This document shows, piece after piece, positions 1 to 6,732 of a DNA stretch of 64,000 nt. The notes under the pieces are model-generated. The model saw only the letters and a list, made by a program, of their open reading frames with translations. It was not told the origin of the DNA and ran no database searches. The DNA is taken from contig SUVL01000007.1 of assembly GCA_015062005.1 (NCBI GenBank), forward strand, positions 28,555 to 92,554, read 5' to 3'. How positions within the stretch are numbered: the first letter of the stretch is position 1; each line of letters opens with the position of its first letter. The translations under genes and the position numbers were made by a program. The DNA comes from Akkermansiaceae bacterium (GTDB taxonomy: Bacteria; Verrucomicrobiota; Verrucomicrobiia; Verrucomicrobiales; Akkermansiaceae).

Positions 1-520
1 TGGCGGTGTCAACCTCCAGCCAGTCGGGGGTGGTGGCGCTGGCGGCCAGCTCCACGAAGCGGTTGGCCAGAGCCTGGGAGCGAGCCTTGGCGGCCACGCT
101 GATCACGTCGCCGGGCTTGCAGGAGTAGGAGGCGATGTTCACCTTCTTGCCATTCACGGTCACGTGGCCGTGGGAGACCATCTGACGGGCAGCGGCGCGG
201 GTGGTGGCAAAGTTCAGGCGGTAGATGATGTTGTCGAGGCGGAGCTCCAGCAGCTGCAGGAGGATATCGCCGGTCACGCCGCGGCGGCGGGAGGCTTCCT
301 CATAGTACTTGCGGAACTGGCCTTCGAGCACGCCGTACATGAAGCGAAGCTTCTGCTTTTCGGCAAGCATGATGCCGTAGTCAGACTTCTTCTTGCGGCC
401 GGCGCGGGCACCGTGCTGACCCGGAGGGAAGGGACGACGGGCGAAAGCCTTGGAGGCACCGAAGAGCTCAACGCCGAAACGGCGGCTGATCTTGGCGGTA
501 GGACCTGTGTAACGAGCCAT
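1..520 (-). CDS. rpsD: 30S ribosomal protein S4, 3' end outside window
   Basis: Reading leftward from the ATG at 520, the protein starts MARYTGPTAKISRRFG and continues with KAFARRPFPPGQHG and the S4 RNA-binding region (LRLDNIIYRLNFATTRAAARQMVSHGHVTVNGKKV, seen in parts). S4 binds 16S rRNA, nucleates assembly of the 30S body and in many bacteria autoregulates its operon. About 173 residues are visible; the family is about 200, so roughly the last 25-30 residues lie beyond position 1. It follows rpsK by 38 bp on the same strand, the usual rpsM-rpsK-rpsD order, so rpoA would be expected next, outside the window. The identification is secure. Confidence 0.97.
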   Translation of the reverse strand, partial: MARYTGPTAKISRRFGVELFGASKAFARRPFPPGQHGARAGRKKKSDYGIMLAEKQKLRFMYGVLEGQFRKYYEEASRRRGVTGDILLQLLELRLDNIIYRLNFATTRAAARQMVSHGHVTVNGKKVNIASYSCKPGDVISVAAKARSQALANRFVELAASATTPDWLEVDTA

Positions 521-558
521 AATGTTCTGTTATCTTTCTTGGTTCTTGTTAAACTCTA

Positions 559-1089
559 TTAGGCGCGACGAGCCTTGGGAGGACGGCAACCGTTGTGGGG
601 GATGGGGGTCACATCAGCGATGGAGGAAATCTCCAGACCGATGGCCTGCACGGCACGCACAGCGGACTCACGACCGGAACCCGGTCCCTTCACGCGAACC
701 TCGACCTCCTTGAGGCCGTGGCCCATGGCCTGGCGGCAAGCGTCCTGGCACACAACCTGACCGGCATAAGCGGTGCTCTTGCGGCTGCCCTTGAAGTTGA
801 GCTTGCCGGCGGAGGACCAGCCAATCACGTTGCCCTTCAGGTCGGTCACGCTCACCACGGTGTTGTTGAAGGTGGAGGAGATGTGCACGATACCGGTGGT
901 AACGTTCTTGCTGCCCTTAGCCTTGAGAATCTTGACCTTGTCGTCATCATCAGCGAGACCCAGCTCGGCAAAGATGTCGCGACGACCCTCGGGCTTCTTC
1001 TGCTCGGCGGGAGCGGGAGCCTCGGTCTGAACGGGAGCCTCGGCGGCCACTACGTCCTTCACTTCTTCCTGGATGGTTTCTTCAGCCAT
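559..1089 (-). CDS. rpsK: 30S ribosomal protein S11 with an acidic N-terminal extension
   Basis: The C-terminal ~125 residues are a canonical S11 ([50 protein letters not shown]), which sits on the 30S platform near the mRNA exit. The family is normally about 129 residues; this protein has 176. The extra ~47 N-terminal residues ([19 protein letters not shown], then Ala/Pro/Glu-rich, then [16 protein letters not shown]) are acidic and low in complexity, while S11 itself is basic. No ATG or GTG immediately before the conserved core offers a better start, and rpsM ends 27 bp upstream, so the extension is probably translated. It is the middle gene of rpsM-rpsK-rpsD. Confidence 0.96.
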   Translation of the reverse strand: MAEETIQEEVKDVVAAEAPVQTEAPAPAEQKKPEGRRDIFAELGLADDDDKVKILKAKGSKNVTTGIVHISSTFNNTVVSVTDLKGNVIGWSSAGKLNFKGSRKSTAYAGQVVCQDACRQAMGHGLKEVEVRVKGPGSGRESAVRAVQAIGLEISSIADVTPIPHNGCRPPKARRA

Positions 1090-1116
1090 TTTCAGTATAT
1101 TCTCTTAAAGGGTTAA

Positions 1117-1485
1117 TTACTTCTTGGCGCCCACAGTCTTCTTGCGGCCCTTACGGGTGCGGGCATTGGTGCGGGTGCGCTGGCCGCGGACCGGAAGGCC
1201 CTTGCGGTGGCGGATGCCGCGCAGACAGTTGATGCTGGTCAGACGCTTGAGAGCCATCTGCTTCTCACGGCGCAGGTCACCCTCGATGAGGATGTTGTTG
1301 CTGGTGATAGCCTGGACAATCTTGGTCAGCTGAGCGTCAGAGAGCGTGCCGGTGCGAAGGTCCGGGGAGATACCGGCCTGCTCCAGCACCTTCTTAGCCG
1401 TGGAGGGCCCGATGCCGTAGATGTAGCACAGGGAGGCCTCAACGCGCTTCTCGTTGGGAATTTCGATACCGAAAAGACGAGCCAT
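1117..1485 (-). CDS. rpsM: 30S ribosomal protein S13
   Basis: The 122-residue protein starts MARLFGIEIPNEKRVEASL and ends in a basic tail (RKGRKKTVGAKK). It contains the helix-hairpin-helix region (YIYGIGPSTAKKVLEQAGI) and the RGIRHRKGLPVRGQRTRTNARTRKG signature. S13 lies in the 30S head and contacts the P-site tRNA and the 50S subunit. Length and sequence are normal. It is the first visible gene of the operon; the expected rpmJ/infA/secY neighbours are absent upstream, and a promoter with a ~60-nt leader lies in the gap instead. Confidence 0.97.
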   Translation of the reverse strand: MARLFGIEIPNEKRVEASLCYIYGIGPSTAKKVLEQAGISPDLRTGTLSDAQLTKIVQAITSNNILIEGDLRREKQMALKRLTSINCLRGIRHRKGLPVRGQRTRTNARTRKGRKKTVGAKK

Positions 1486-1550
1486 AGTGGTGTGTTATTA
1501 TTAGATGTGTTTTCTGTTCGCCACCGGGCGGCGGCAATTTGTCGGCGCAG

Positions 1551-1578
1551 ATTCTACACGCTTTTTGCCTTTTTGCAA
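1551..1578 (-). promoter_or_regulatory. Promoter of the rpsM-rpsK-rpsD operon
   Basis: On the minus strand TTGCAA (1573-1578) is followed after 16 bp by TAGAAT (1551-1556), the -10 form that recurs across this window. It leaves a leader of about 60 nt before rpsM, the only place in the 170-bp gap with such a pair. The long leader could hold S4 autoregulation, but no clear fold was identified. Confidence 0.65.
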
Positions 1579-1656
1579 GCACAATTTCACAAAAATTACA
1601 ACTTTGGGTAATTTTGGGATTTTCGAATCCCCAAATCAGTGCTCAGGTGGCAGTTT

Positions 1657-2091
1657 TCAGTCCAGCTCCGGCATGGGGCGGAGGGCGGGGGGCTCAGGGA
1701 GGGCGGCCTTGGTGGAGCCACCGCCGCCGGTGTATTTCGGCATCACGCTGGGGGTGTAGGTGGCGGGGGTGGGAATCTTTTTAAGCGTGATAGCCACGGA
1801 GTCCTCCTCTATATACTTGGCCTTGGGGTCGCTCTCCGTCCAGACAAAGGAAAGTAACTTGCTGGTGACGGGGGAAATCGTCTCGGAGGCGATTTCGTAA
1901 CCGCTCTTGCGGGCCACAATGCCGAGGGTCTTATCCTGCGCAATTTCTGTGGTGACGGGGCTCTTGCCCACATAATCGCCGTTGATGGTGATATCTGCCC
2001 CTTCGGGGAAGGTGTTCACGGTGAAATCCTTGGTACCCACGCAGGAGACCAGCGCGGCAGTGAGCACGGAAAGACAGAGCAGCTTCTTCAT
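1657..2091 (-). CDS. PEGA-domain lipoprotein
   Basis: Starting at ATG 2091 the 144-residue product opens with a lipoprotein signal (MKKLLCLSVLTAALVSC, lipobox LVSC), then a PEGA motif stretch (VNTFPEGADITINGDYVGKSP). PEGA domains are about 70-residue beta-rich modules of surface or periplasmic proteins, often in S-layer or polysaccharide contexts. The C-terminal ~40 residues are rich in Pro, Ala and Gly and look unstructured. A longer in-frame start at 2133 exists, but it would put a cysteine-rich peptide before the signal and overlap the predicted promoter. The gene stands alone and its specific role is unknown. Confidence 0.8.
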   Translation of the reverse strand: MKKLLCLSVLTAALVSCVGTKDFTVNTFPEGADITINGDYVGKSPVTTEIAQDKTLGIVARKSGYEIASETISPVTSKLLSFVWTESDPKAKYIEEDSVAITLKKIPTPATYTPSVMPKYTGGGGSTKAALPEPPALRPMPELD

Positions 2092-2098
2092 GGCGCCC

Positions 2099-2128
2099 AG
2101 TTTACCGCAAGGCAGGCACGGCTTGCAA
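2099..2128 (-). promoter_or_regulatory. Promoter of the PEGA lipoprotein, close to the start codon
   Basis: TTGCAA (2123-2128), 18 bp, TAAACT (2099-2104), then 7 nt to the ATG at 2091. Transcription would start at or next to the ATG, so the mRNA is probably leaderless. This supports the shorter start. Confidence 0.55.
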
Positions 2129-2245
2129 GCCAAAATTAGGCATTTTGAAAAACTCAGTCCTAATCGTTAAAACCATGAGGGTGCAAGAGCATCAGAATGA
2201 ACCGCCCCGCCCAGGACGAACCGTGGGCGGGGACAATTGGGGGCT

Positions 2246-2344
2246 TCACCGCAGCAGCTGCACCGTCTTCACGAAGATTTCAAGTACATACCAGACAATC
2301 GCAAGAATTGTCACAACTTTGGTGGGGGTATTATCGTTATTCAT
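2246..2344 (-). CDS. Candidate 32-residue single-span membrane peptide
   Basis: An ATG at 2344 opens a 32-codon frame ending TGA at 2246. It starts MNNDNTPTKVVTILAIVWY and ends FVKTVQLLR: a short polar N-terminus, a hydrophobic segment at about residues 10-24 and a basic tail, as in small single-span membrane peptides. A well-formed promoter lies 48 bp upstream (2392-2421), and a perfect hairpin (TGCCGC with a 4-nt loop, 2371-2386) sits in the leader. The only Shine-Dalgarno-like run is GGGGG 11-15 nt before the ATG. No family is recognised. It could be a toxin-like or regulatory peptide, or non-coding. Confidence 0.45.
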   Translation of the reverse strand: MNNDNTPTKVVTILAIVWYVLEIFVKTVQLLR

Positions 2345-2391
2345 AACAAAATGCCGCCCCCACGGCACCATGCCGCAGAAGCGGCAGCCGC

Positions 2392-2421
2392 ATTATATGC
2401 TCCCGCCCCAAGCACCGTCAA
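2392..2421 (-). promoter_or_regulatory. Promoter of the 32-codon small ORF
   Basis: TTGACG (2416-2421), 18 bp, then a perfect TATAAT (2392-2397) on the minus strand. The predicted start near 2385 lies at the edge of the 2371-2386 hairpin. It follows directly after the terminator-like end of the upstream candidate small RNA. Confidence 0.6.
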
Positions 2422-2519
2422 GAAAAACATTCAGGCCGCCTGACGACAAGCGCCAAGCGGCCTTAAAGTTAATGAATAACGCCCGGGACCCCTCCCGGGA
2501 CAAGGCGTTTCCACCCTGC
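2422..2519 (-). ncRNA. Candidate small structured RNA of about 95 nt
   Basis: The transcript predicted from the promoter at 2526-2554 would start near 2519. It folds into a first hairpin with CCCGGGA/TCCCGGG arms (2482-2488 and 2493-2499), which can alternatively be closed by AACGCC/GGCGTT (2478-2483 and 2504-2509). A second stem, AGGCCGC/GCGGCCT (2433-2439 and 2457-2463), is followed by a T-rich run at 2422-2428 that resembles an intrinsic terminator. No open frame of note lies inside. No known RNA family was recognised, so both the RNA and its role are inferred from promoter, stems and terminator. Confidence 0.4.
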
Positions 2520-2525
2520 AACCGT

Positions 2526-2554
2526 ATTCAAGCATAGCACCACACCATTGTCAA
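2526..2554 (-). promoter_or_regulatory. Promoter of the candidate small RNA
   Basis: A perfect TTGACA (2549-2554), exactly 17 bp, then TTGAAT (2526-2531) on the minus strand. No coding gene starts close downstream, which is why a non-coding transcript is proposed. Confidence 0.55.
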
Positions 2555-2588
2555 GCAAAAACAGAACCTAAGGAGTTTGCACCCCACA

Positions 2589-2612
2589 CGTGTCCCAAAG
2601 ATTTGGGACACG
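2589..2612. promoter_or_regulatory. Perfect palindrome, operator-like, upstream of the ATPase-nuclease cassette
   Basis: Arms CGTGTCCCAAA and TTTGGGACACG of 11 bp flank a central GA. A further copy of one arm plus centre, ATCTTTGGGACACA, occurs at 2780-2793, about 40 bp before the -35 box of the cassette promoter. The pair of related sites suggests binding of a dimeric regulator. A short hairpin in RNA is the alternative, but there is no T-tract. Confidence 0.45.
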
Positions 2613-2631
2613 AGGATTTACGGTTGACAAT

Positions 2632-2661
2632 TTACGATTGACGAATTGAAAGTTAGCGACT
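2632..2661. repeat. Degenerate TTGACAATT-type short repeats
   Basis: The stretch contains TTGACAATTTACGATTGACG and a following GAATTGAAAG, resembling the TTGACAATTGAC repeats at about 32069-32099. No gene was found between the palindrome at 2612 and the cassette promoter at 2834. The rest of that stretch shows nothing else apart from the half palindrome at 2780-2793. Confidence 0.35.
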
Positions 2662-2833
2662 TACGCCGATAGAGACACAAAATGAAAGCTTACTGCCGAT
2701 GGTGAGGCGTCTGATACCCCACTACGAATTTTCACACAGAATACTATGCCTTTATCTTGTTTAGGACTATTTTTCCATAATCTTTGGGACACATATGGCT
2801 TGCACCGAGAGTGACAAAGCCAAAATTACGTGC

Positions 2834-2862
2834 TTGCACCGGCATGCAATATATGATAGTAT
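2834..2862 (+). promoter_or_regulatory. Promoter of the ATPase-nuclease cassette
   Basis: TTGCAC (2834-2839), 17 bp, TAGTAT (2857-2862), then 10 nt to the ATG at 2873. An ATG at 2861 lies inside the -10 box and one at 2795 lies upstream of the promoter, so 2873 is the likely start. Confidence 0.6.
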
Positions 2863-2872
2863 GGCGGGTAAT

Positions 2873-3955
2873 ATGATACGCAAGCTGAAGGTGGAAGGGA
2901 TGACGGTATTCCAGCGGCCGGAATCGTTCCATTTTGTGCCGGGAATCAACATCATCGTGGGTGGCAATGATTCCGGAAAAAGCCACCTCATGAAACTTTG
3001 CTACGCCATCAGCAAATGGGGCTGCGGCGGCAGCCGGCGCGATTTGCCGGAGGTGTGGGCCGAGGAGAAGCGCCTGCGGCAGGATCTGCTGCGCGTGTTC
3101 GGCACGCGGGATCTGACCAGTCTCACCTCGCGCAGCGGGGGGCACGATGTGGTGGCCAGGGTGCGCGCCTCGCTGGAGGGCGACAAGGTGCCCCCGGGCA
3201 CCGCCGACATGGCCTTCACCTTCAAGGCCCACTGCGAGGAAGAAGGCCTGCGCATCTCCACCATGCCGGAGCGCTACCTGAGCAGCAACGCCGTGTTCCT
3301 CTCCCCGCGCGAAGTACTCTCCATCTACCCCTGCTACATGCAGGCCGGCAAGCGCTACCCGGAGCTGCTGGACTCCGCCAGCTGGGAGCTCTGCCGCGCG
3401 CTGGAAACCGAACCCAGCGCCCCCCTGCCCCAGGCCCTGCGCTATGTGGTGAAACAGATTGAGCAGCTGCTGGGCGGCAAGCTCCAGCGGCGCAATGGCC
3501 GCTTCTACCTGCAACGCCCCGGTCAGGAAGCCCTGGAGCTGAACCTCATTGCAGAAGGCTTCAAGCGCATCGGCACCCTGGGCCTGCTGCTCAGCAACGG
3601 CACCGTGCGCCCCGGCACCGCCCTCTTCTGGGATGAACCGGAAATGAACCTGAACGCCGGCCACCTGCCCCTACTGGTGAACCTGATGATGACCCTCTGC
3701 CGCGCCGGGGTGCAGCTGGTGCTCACCACGCACAGCCTCTTCCTGCTGCGCGAGCTGGTCATCCAGCTGGCTGAGCAGCAGAACCGCAGCGTGAGCCGCC
3801 GCTTCTTCGGCCTGCAGGCCGGCCAGGTGGCAGGCCCCCGCGTGAGCGAAGCCGAGGAACTCGACCAGCTGGCCCACCTGGACAGCCTGGAAGCCGAACA
3901 GGAACAGGCAGACCGCTACCTCAGCCTCATGCCCAACCTCAGCGACGAAATCTGA
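2873..3955 (+). CDS. OLD-like AAA/ABC ATPase, first gene of a two-gene cassette
   Basis: The 360-residue protein has a Walker A motif at residues 30-38 (GGNDSGKSH), an ABC-signature-like stretch (LIAEGFKRIGTLGLLLSNG), an extended Walker B (TALFWDEPEMNLN) and a switch histidine (LVLTTHS). This is the architecture of the SMC/OLD-type ATPases (AAA_15/AAA_21 style) found in OLD, Gabija and Septu. Unlike OLD proteins it has no C-terminal TOPRIM nuclease domain; it ends soon after the ATPase core with an acidic tail. The next gene, 2 bp downstream, supplies a nuclease-like domain instead. The start at 2873 was chosen because the promoter overlaps earlier starts. Both cassette genes are strongly GC-rich. 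The function (defence, repair or other) is inferred only. Confidence 0.85.
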   Translation: MIRKLKVEGMTVFQRPESFHFVPGINIIVGGNDSGKSHLMKLCYAISKWGCGGSRRDLPEVWAEEKRLRQDLLRVFGTRDLTSLTSRSGGHDVVARVRASLEGDKVPPGTADMAFTFKAHCEEEGLRISTMPERYLSSNAVFLSPREVLSIYPCYMQAGKRYPELLDSASWELCRALETEPSAPLPQALRYVVKQIEQLLGGKLQRRNGRFYLQRPGQEALELNLIAEGFKRIGTLGLLLSNGTVRPGTALFWDEPEMNLNAGHLPLLVNLMMTLCRAGVQLVLTTHSLFLLRELVIQLAEQQNRSVSRRFFGLQAGQVAGPRVSEAEELDQLAHLDSLEAEQEQADRYLSLMPNLSDEI

Positions 3956-3957
3956 AC

Positions 3958-4722
3958 GTGTTCCAGACCGGTACCAGCTGCGTGGAAGGCCTGCACCGCT
4001 TCAATTTCGAAGCGGGGTACTACGTGTGCCGCTTCGAGTGCTCCCCCTTCTACTCCCACCACGCGCAGAACTTCTGCAACAGCTGCAAGGAGATGGATTT
4101 CGTGCTCTACCACCCCGGCAAGAAAGAGCTCTGGCTCATCGAGGTGAAGGACTACCGCTTCAACGCCCGCCCCAAGGTGCGCGAGCTGGTGGAAAAGCTC
4201 TGCCGCAAGGTGCGCGACTGCCTCTTCCTGCTGCGCACGGCGGCCCTCTGCGCGCCGGAGGAAGAACCGGAGGAAGGCATCTCCCTGCGCGAGATGGCCC
4301 GCATGAGCATGCAGGCCCGTCACATCCGCCTGGCCTTCACCATCGAGCTGGGCAACACCGGACTCTTCCCGCCCAAGGCCCTGCTCTCCACCATCCGCGA
4401 CCTGCTCTACCGGCAGATGCGCTTCATCGACCCGCAGATGCTCTGCCTGCCCATCACGGAATCCGGCGGCGCAGGCCCCTGGACCATCACGCCCGCCGGC
4501 AATGACCACTCCGCCCGCATCCGCAAGCGCATGGAAACCGCCCAGCGGGAGCGCGACCACGCCCGCAAGCTGGCCGAGGAACAGGAACGCCACCGCGAGC
4601 GCGTGGCCGCACGCAAGCGCCGCAAGGCCCGCAAGAGCCACCTGCCCCTCTGGAAGCAACGCGCCATGGAACGCGAGGAAGGCAAGACCGGCACCCACGC
4701 CGACCGCCGCATGCGGGAATGA
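3958..4722 (+). CDS. PD-(D/E)XK nuclease-like protein with basic C-terminal tail
   Basis: A GTG start 2 nt after the ATPase stop gives 254 residues. Residues 47-64 read DFVLYHPGKKELWLIEVK: an Asp (D47), a turn, then E62-x-K64, the core of PD-(D/E)XK nucleases. Before it, Cys and His residues (C24, C28, H34, H35, C40, C43) could bind metal. A middle region is helical. Residues ~200-254 are very rich in Arg, Lys and Glu (RIRKRMETAQRERDHARK and onward), looking like a charged coiled coil or nucleic-acid-binding tail. Its tight coupling to the ATPase argues for a joint ATP-driven DNA-processing function. No known family name can be given with certainty. Confidence 0.75.
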   Translation: MFQTGTSCVEGLHRFNFEAGYYVCRFECSPFYSHHAQNFCNSCKEMDFVLYHPGKKELWLIEVKDYRFNARPKVRELVEKLCRKVRDCLFLLRTAALCAPEEEPEEGISLREMARMSMQARHIRLAFTIELGNTGLFPPKALLSTIRDLLYRQMRFIDPQMLCLPITESGGAGPWTITPAGNDHSARIRKRMETAQRERDHARKLAEEQERHRERVAARKRRKARKSHLPLWKQRAMEREEGKTGTHADRRMRE

Positions 4723-4733
4723 GTCTACCCCAA

Positions 4734-4764
4734 AAAAAGAGCGGCAGGATGGCCGCTCTTTTGG
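4734..4764. terminator. Bidirectional intrinsic terminator
   Basis: AGAGCGGC (4738-4745) and GCCGCTCT (4752-4759) form a stem with A-run before and T-run after. It serves both the cassette on the plus strand and pepP on the minus strand, which converge here. Confidence 0.85.
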
Positions 4765-4781
4765 AAAATCTGTGGTTCGTA

Positions 4782-6083
4782 TTATTTTGCCGCCATAAGG
4801 CGTTCGATATCATCCGGCTCAATGGGGGCATTCGGGATGAGGTCTTCCACGCCGTCCTCAGTGATGAGCACGTCCGTCTCCAGGCGGATACCGATGGCCT
4901 CTGCGGGGATGTAGATGCCGGGTTCCACGGTCCAGACCTGACCGGCGGCAAAGCTCTTGGTATCGGAGCCGACATCGTGTACATCGATACCCAGGGAATG
5001 AGAAGTACCGTGCATGTAGTACTTGCGCACGCAAAGCGGATTCTCCCCCTGGGCATCCACCTCCTCCTGGGTAAGCAGGCCGAGCTTCACCAGCTCAGCA
5101 GCCATATTCACACGAACCACGCGCTCGTATTCCGCTTTCTCCAGGCCGGGGCGCATGATGCTCATGGCATAGCGCTGCACGCGGAGCACGGCCTCATACA
5201 CCTCACGCTGGCGGGGCGAGAACTTGCCATTGGCGGGGATGGTGCGGGTCATATCGCCAGCGTAGCCGCCGTATTCGGCGCCGATATCGAGCAGGATGAG
5301 GTCGCCATCCTGCACTTCCTTGTGGTTGGAAATGTAATGCAGCACGCAGGTATCTGCCCCGCTGGCAATGATGGGCAGGAATGAGAACTTGCGGGCACGG
5401 CGGCGGATATAAGCGGCGCTCAGTGCGGCCTCAATCTCCCACTCGCCCATGCCGGGTTTCACCTGCGGCAGAAGCTCCACAAAACCGGCGCCGGTAATCT
5501 CGCAGGCGCGGCGCTGCTGCACCATTTCCTCAGGGCTCTTGACCAGACGCATCTCAGCCAGCAGGGGGTACAGGCTCTCCTGCTTCGCATCCGGGTAGGA
5601 AGCGCGGATGGCGGCAGCCATGCGCTCATTACGGGTCTGCACATAAGTGAAGCGGCGGGGGTGGTTATCCGTCTCCAGCCAGAGGGCGGAGGCCGCAGGC
5701 ACCCACTCAGCCAGCAAAGAGTTGTACACATCCGTCCACCGCACGTCCTCCACTCCACTCAACGCGGTGGCGGCCTCGGCCGTAAGGCGGGCGCCCTCCC
5801 AGATGACGATATTCTCGTTTGTCTCACGCAGCAGGAGCGTATCGAAGTGCTCGCCGTTCTCACCCACGCGCATGAGGAGCACGGTTTCCTCCTGGTCAAT
5901 GCCGGTGAGGTAGAACAGGTTGGCATTCTGGTGGTGGGCCAGCGTACCATCTGCATTCGTGGGGTAGATATCATTGGCATGCACAATCACCAGTGCACCG
6001 GCAGGCAGCCGGGCTGCCAGCTTGTCGCGGTTGGTCTGGTAGAAAGAGGCAGGAACGGGCTCGTAACGGAGTGTATGTTTCAT
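4782..6083 (-). CDS. pepP: Xaa-Pro aminopeptidase (aminopeptidase P, M24B)
   Basis: The 433-residue enzyme has an N-terminal aminopeptidase P domain (residues ~1-150) and a C-terminal pita-bread M24 domain. The five metal ligands of the family are all present: D266 (LLDIGAEYGGYAGD), D277, H362 (HGTSHSLGIDVHD), E387 (VEPGIYIP) and E402 (IRLETDVLI). It removes N-terminal residues preceding proline in the cytoplasm. Length is normal and the ATG at 6083 has a promoter 15 nt upstream. It is convergent with the ATPase-nuclease cassette and divergent from ndk. Confidence 0.95.
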   Translation of the reverse strand: MKHTLRYEPVPASFYQTNRDKLAARLPAGALVIVHANDIYPTNADGTLAHHQNANLFYLTGIDQEETVLLMRVGENGEHFDTLLLRETNENIVIWEGARLTAEAATALSGVEDVRWTDVYNSLLAEWVPAASALWLETDNHPRRFTYVQTRNERMAAAIRASYPDAKQESLYPLLAEMRLVKSPEEMVQQRRACEITGAGFVELLPQVKPGMGEWEIEAALSAAYIRRRARKFSFLPIIASGADTCVLHYISNHKEVQDGDLILLDIGAEYGGYAGDMTRTIPANGKFSPRQREVYEAVLRVQRYAMSIMRPGLEKAEYERVVRVNMAAELVKLGLLTQEEVDAQGENPLCVRKYYMHGTSHSLGIDVHDVGSDTKSFAAGQVWTVEPGIYIPAEAIGIRLETDVLITEDGVEDLIPNAPIEPDDIERLMAAK

Positions 6084-6098
6084 ATTCTTCTGGCAGGC

Positions 6099-6127
6099 AG
6101 TATACTCTTTCTCCCCCTGCTCCGCAA
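6099..6127 (-). promoter_or_regulatory. pepP promoter
   Basis: TTGCGG (6122-6127), 17 bp, TATACT (6099-6104) on the minus strand, with 15 nt to the pepP ATG. Confidence 0.55.
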
Positions 6128-6158
6128 TGCGAAATCATGTAAGCAACCGGCTTTTTCC

Positions 6159-6187
6159 TTGACAGAATGCCCCCCGGGGAGTAAAAA
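6159..6187 (+). promoter_or_regulatory. ndk promoter
   Basis: TTGACA (6159-6164), 17 bp, TAAAAA (6182-6187), 21 nt before the ndk ATG. It is back to back with the pepP promoter. Confidence 0.55.
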
Positions 6188-6208
6188 GGGCTCACACTTC
6201 AAGACATT

Positions 6209-6658
6209 ATGAACCGCGACGAAAAAACACTCATTCTGTTCAAGCCGGACTGCGTCCGCAAGAATCTTTCCGGTGTCATCCTGCAGCGACTGCTGGGCGA
6301 AGGTTTCCGCCTGCGCGGCATGAAGATGATGCAGCTGGACGATGCCATCCTGCGCGAGCACTACGCCCACATCATCGACCTGGTGATTGACGACAAGCCC
6401 CTCTTCCCCACCCTCTCCGCCTTCATGCAGACCAGCCCGGTTGTGGCCCTGGTGCTTTCCGGCCCTGGTGTCATCACCCGCGTGCGCTCTATCCTGGGGC
6501 CCACCAACTCCATGAAAGCGGATAAAGGCACCATCCGCGGCGATTTCGGTACCAACAGCATGCTCAATATCTGCCACGCTTCAGACTCCCCCGAGAGCGC
6601 CGAGGCGGAAATCAAGCGCTTCTTCAAGCCGGAGGAAATCTTCGACAACGTGGACTGA
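6209..6658 (+). CDS. ndk: Nucleoside diphosphate kinase
   Basis: The 149-residue protein matches Ndk along its whole length: KTLILFKPDCVRKNL at the N-terminus, RSILGPTNSMKADKGTIRGDFG, then NICHASDS with the phospho-accepting H123. It equilibrates the nucleoside triphosphate pools through a ping-pong phosphohistidine mechanism in the cytoplasm. It is monocistronic, with its own promoter and a strong terminator 30 bp after the stop. Confidence 0.97.
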   Translation: MNRDEKTLILFKPDCVRKNLSGVILQRLLGEGFRLRGMKMMQLDDAILREHYAHIIDLVIDDKPLFPTLSAFMQTSPVVALVLSGPGVITRVRSILGPTNSMKADKGTIRGDFGTNSMLNICHASDSPESAEAEIKRFFKPEEIFDNVD

Positions 6659-6687
6659 TTATCCCGGTCGGAATCATCTTTCAAATC

Positions 6688-6716
6688 AAAAGGGCAGCAG
6701 CGGCTGCCCTTTTCGT
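6688..6716. terminator. Bidirectional terminator between ndk and the amidase genes
   Basis: Arms AAAAGGGCAGC (6688-6698) and GCTGCCCTTTT (6703-6713) with an AGCG loop. The flanking A and T runs let it end both the plus-strand ndk and the minus-strand amidase transcript. Confidence 0.88.
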
Positions 6717-6732
6717 TTTCCGGATAACGCGC

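Noticed and set aside
2795..2872. Earlier starts (2795, 2861) for the ATPase
   Set aside because: The -35/-10 pair at 2834-2862 overlaps or follows them, so they would not be transcribed from that promoter, and family similarity begins at 2873.
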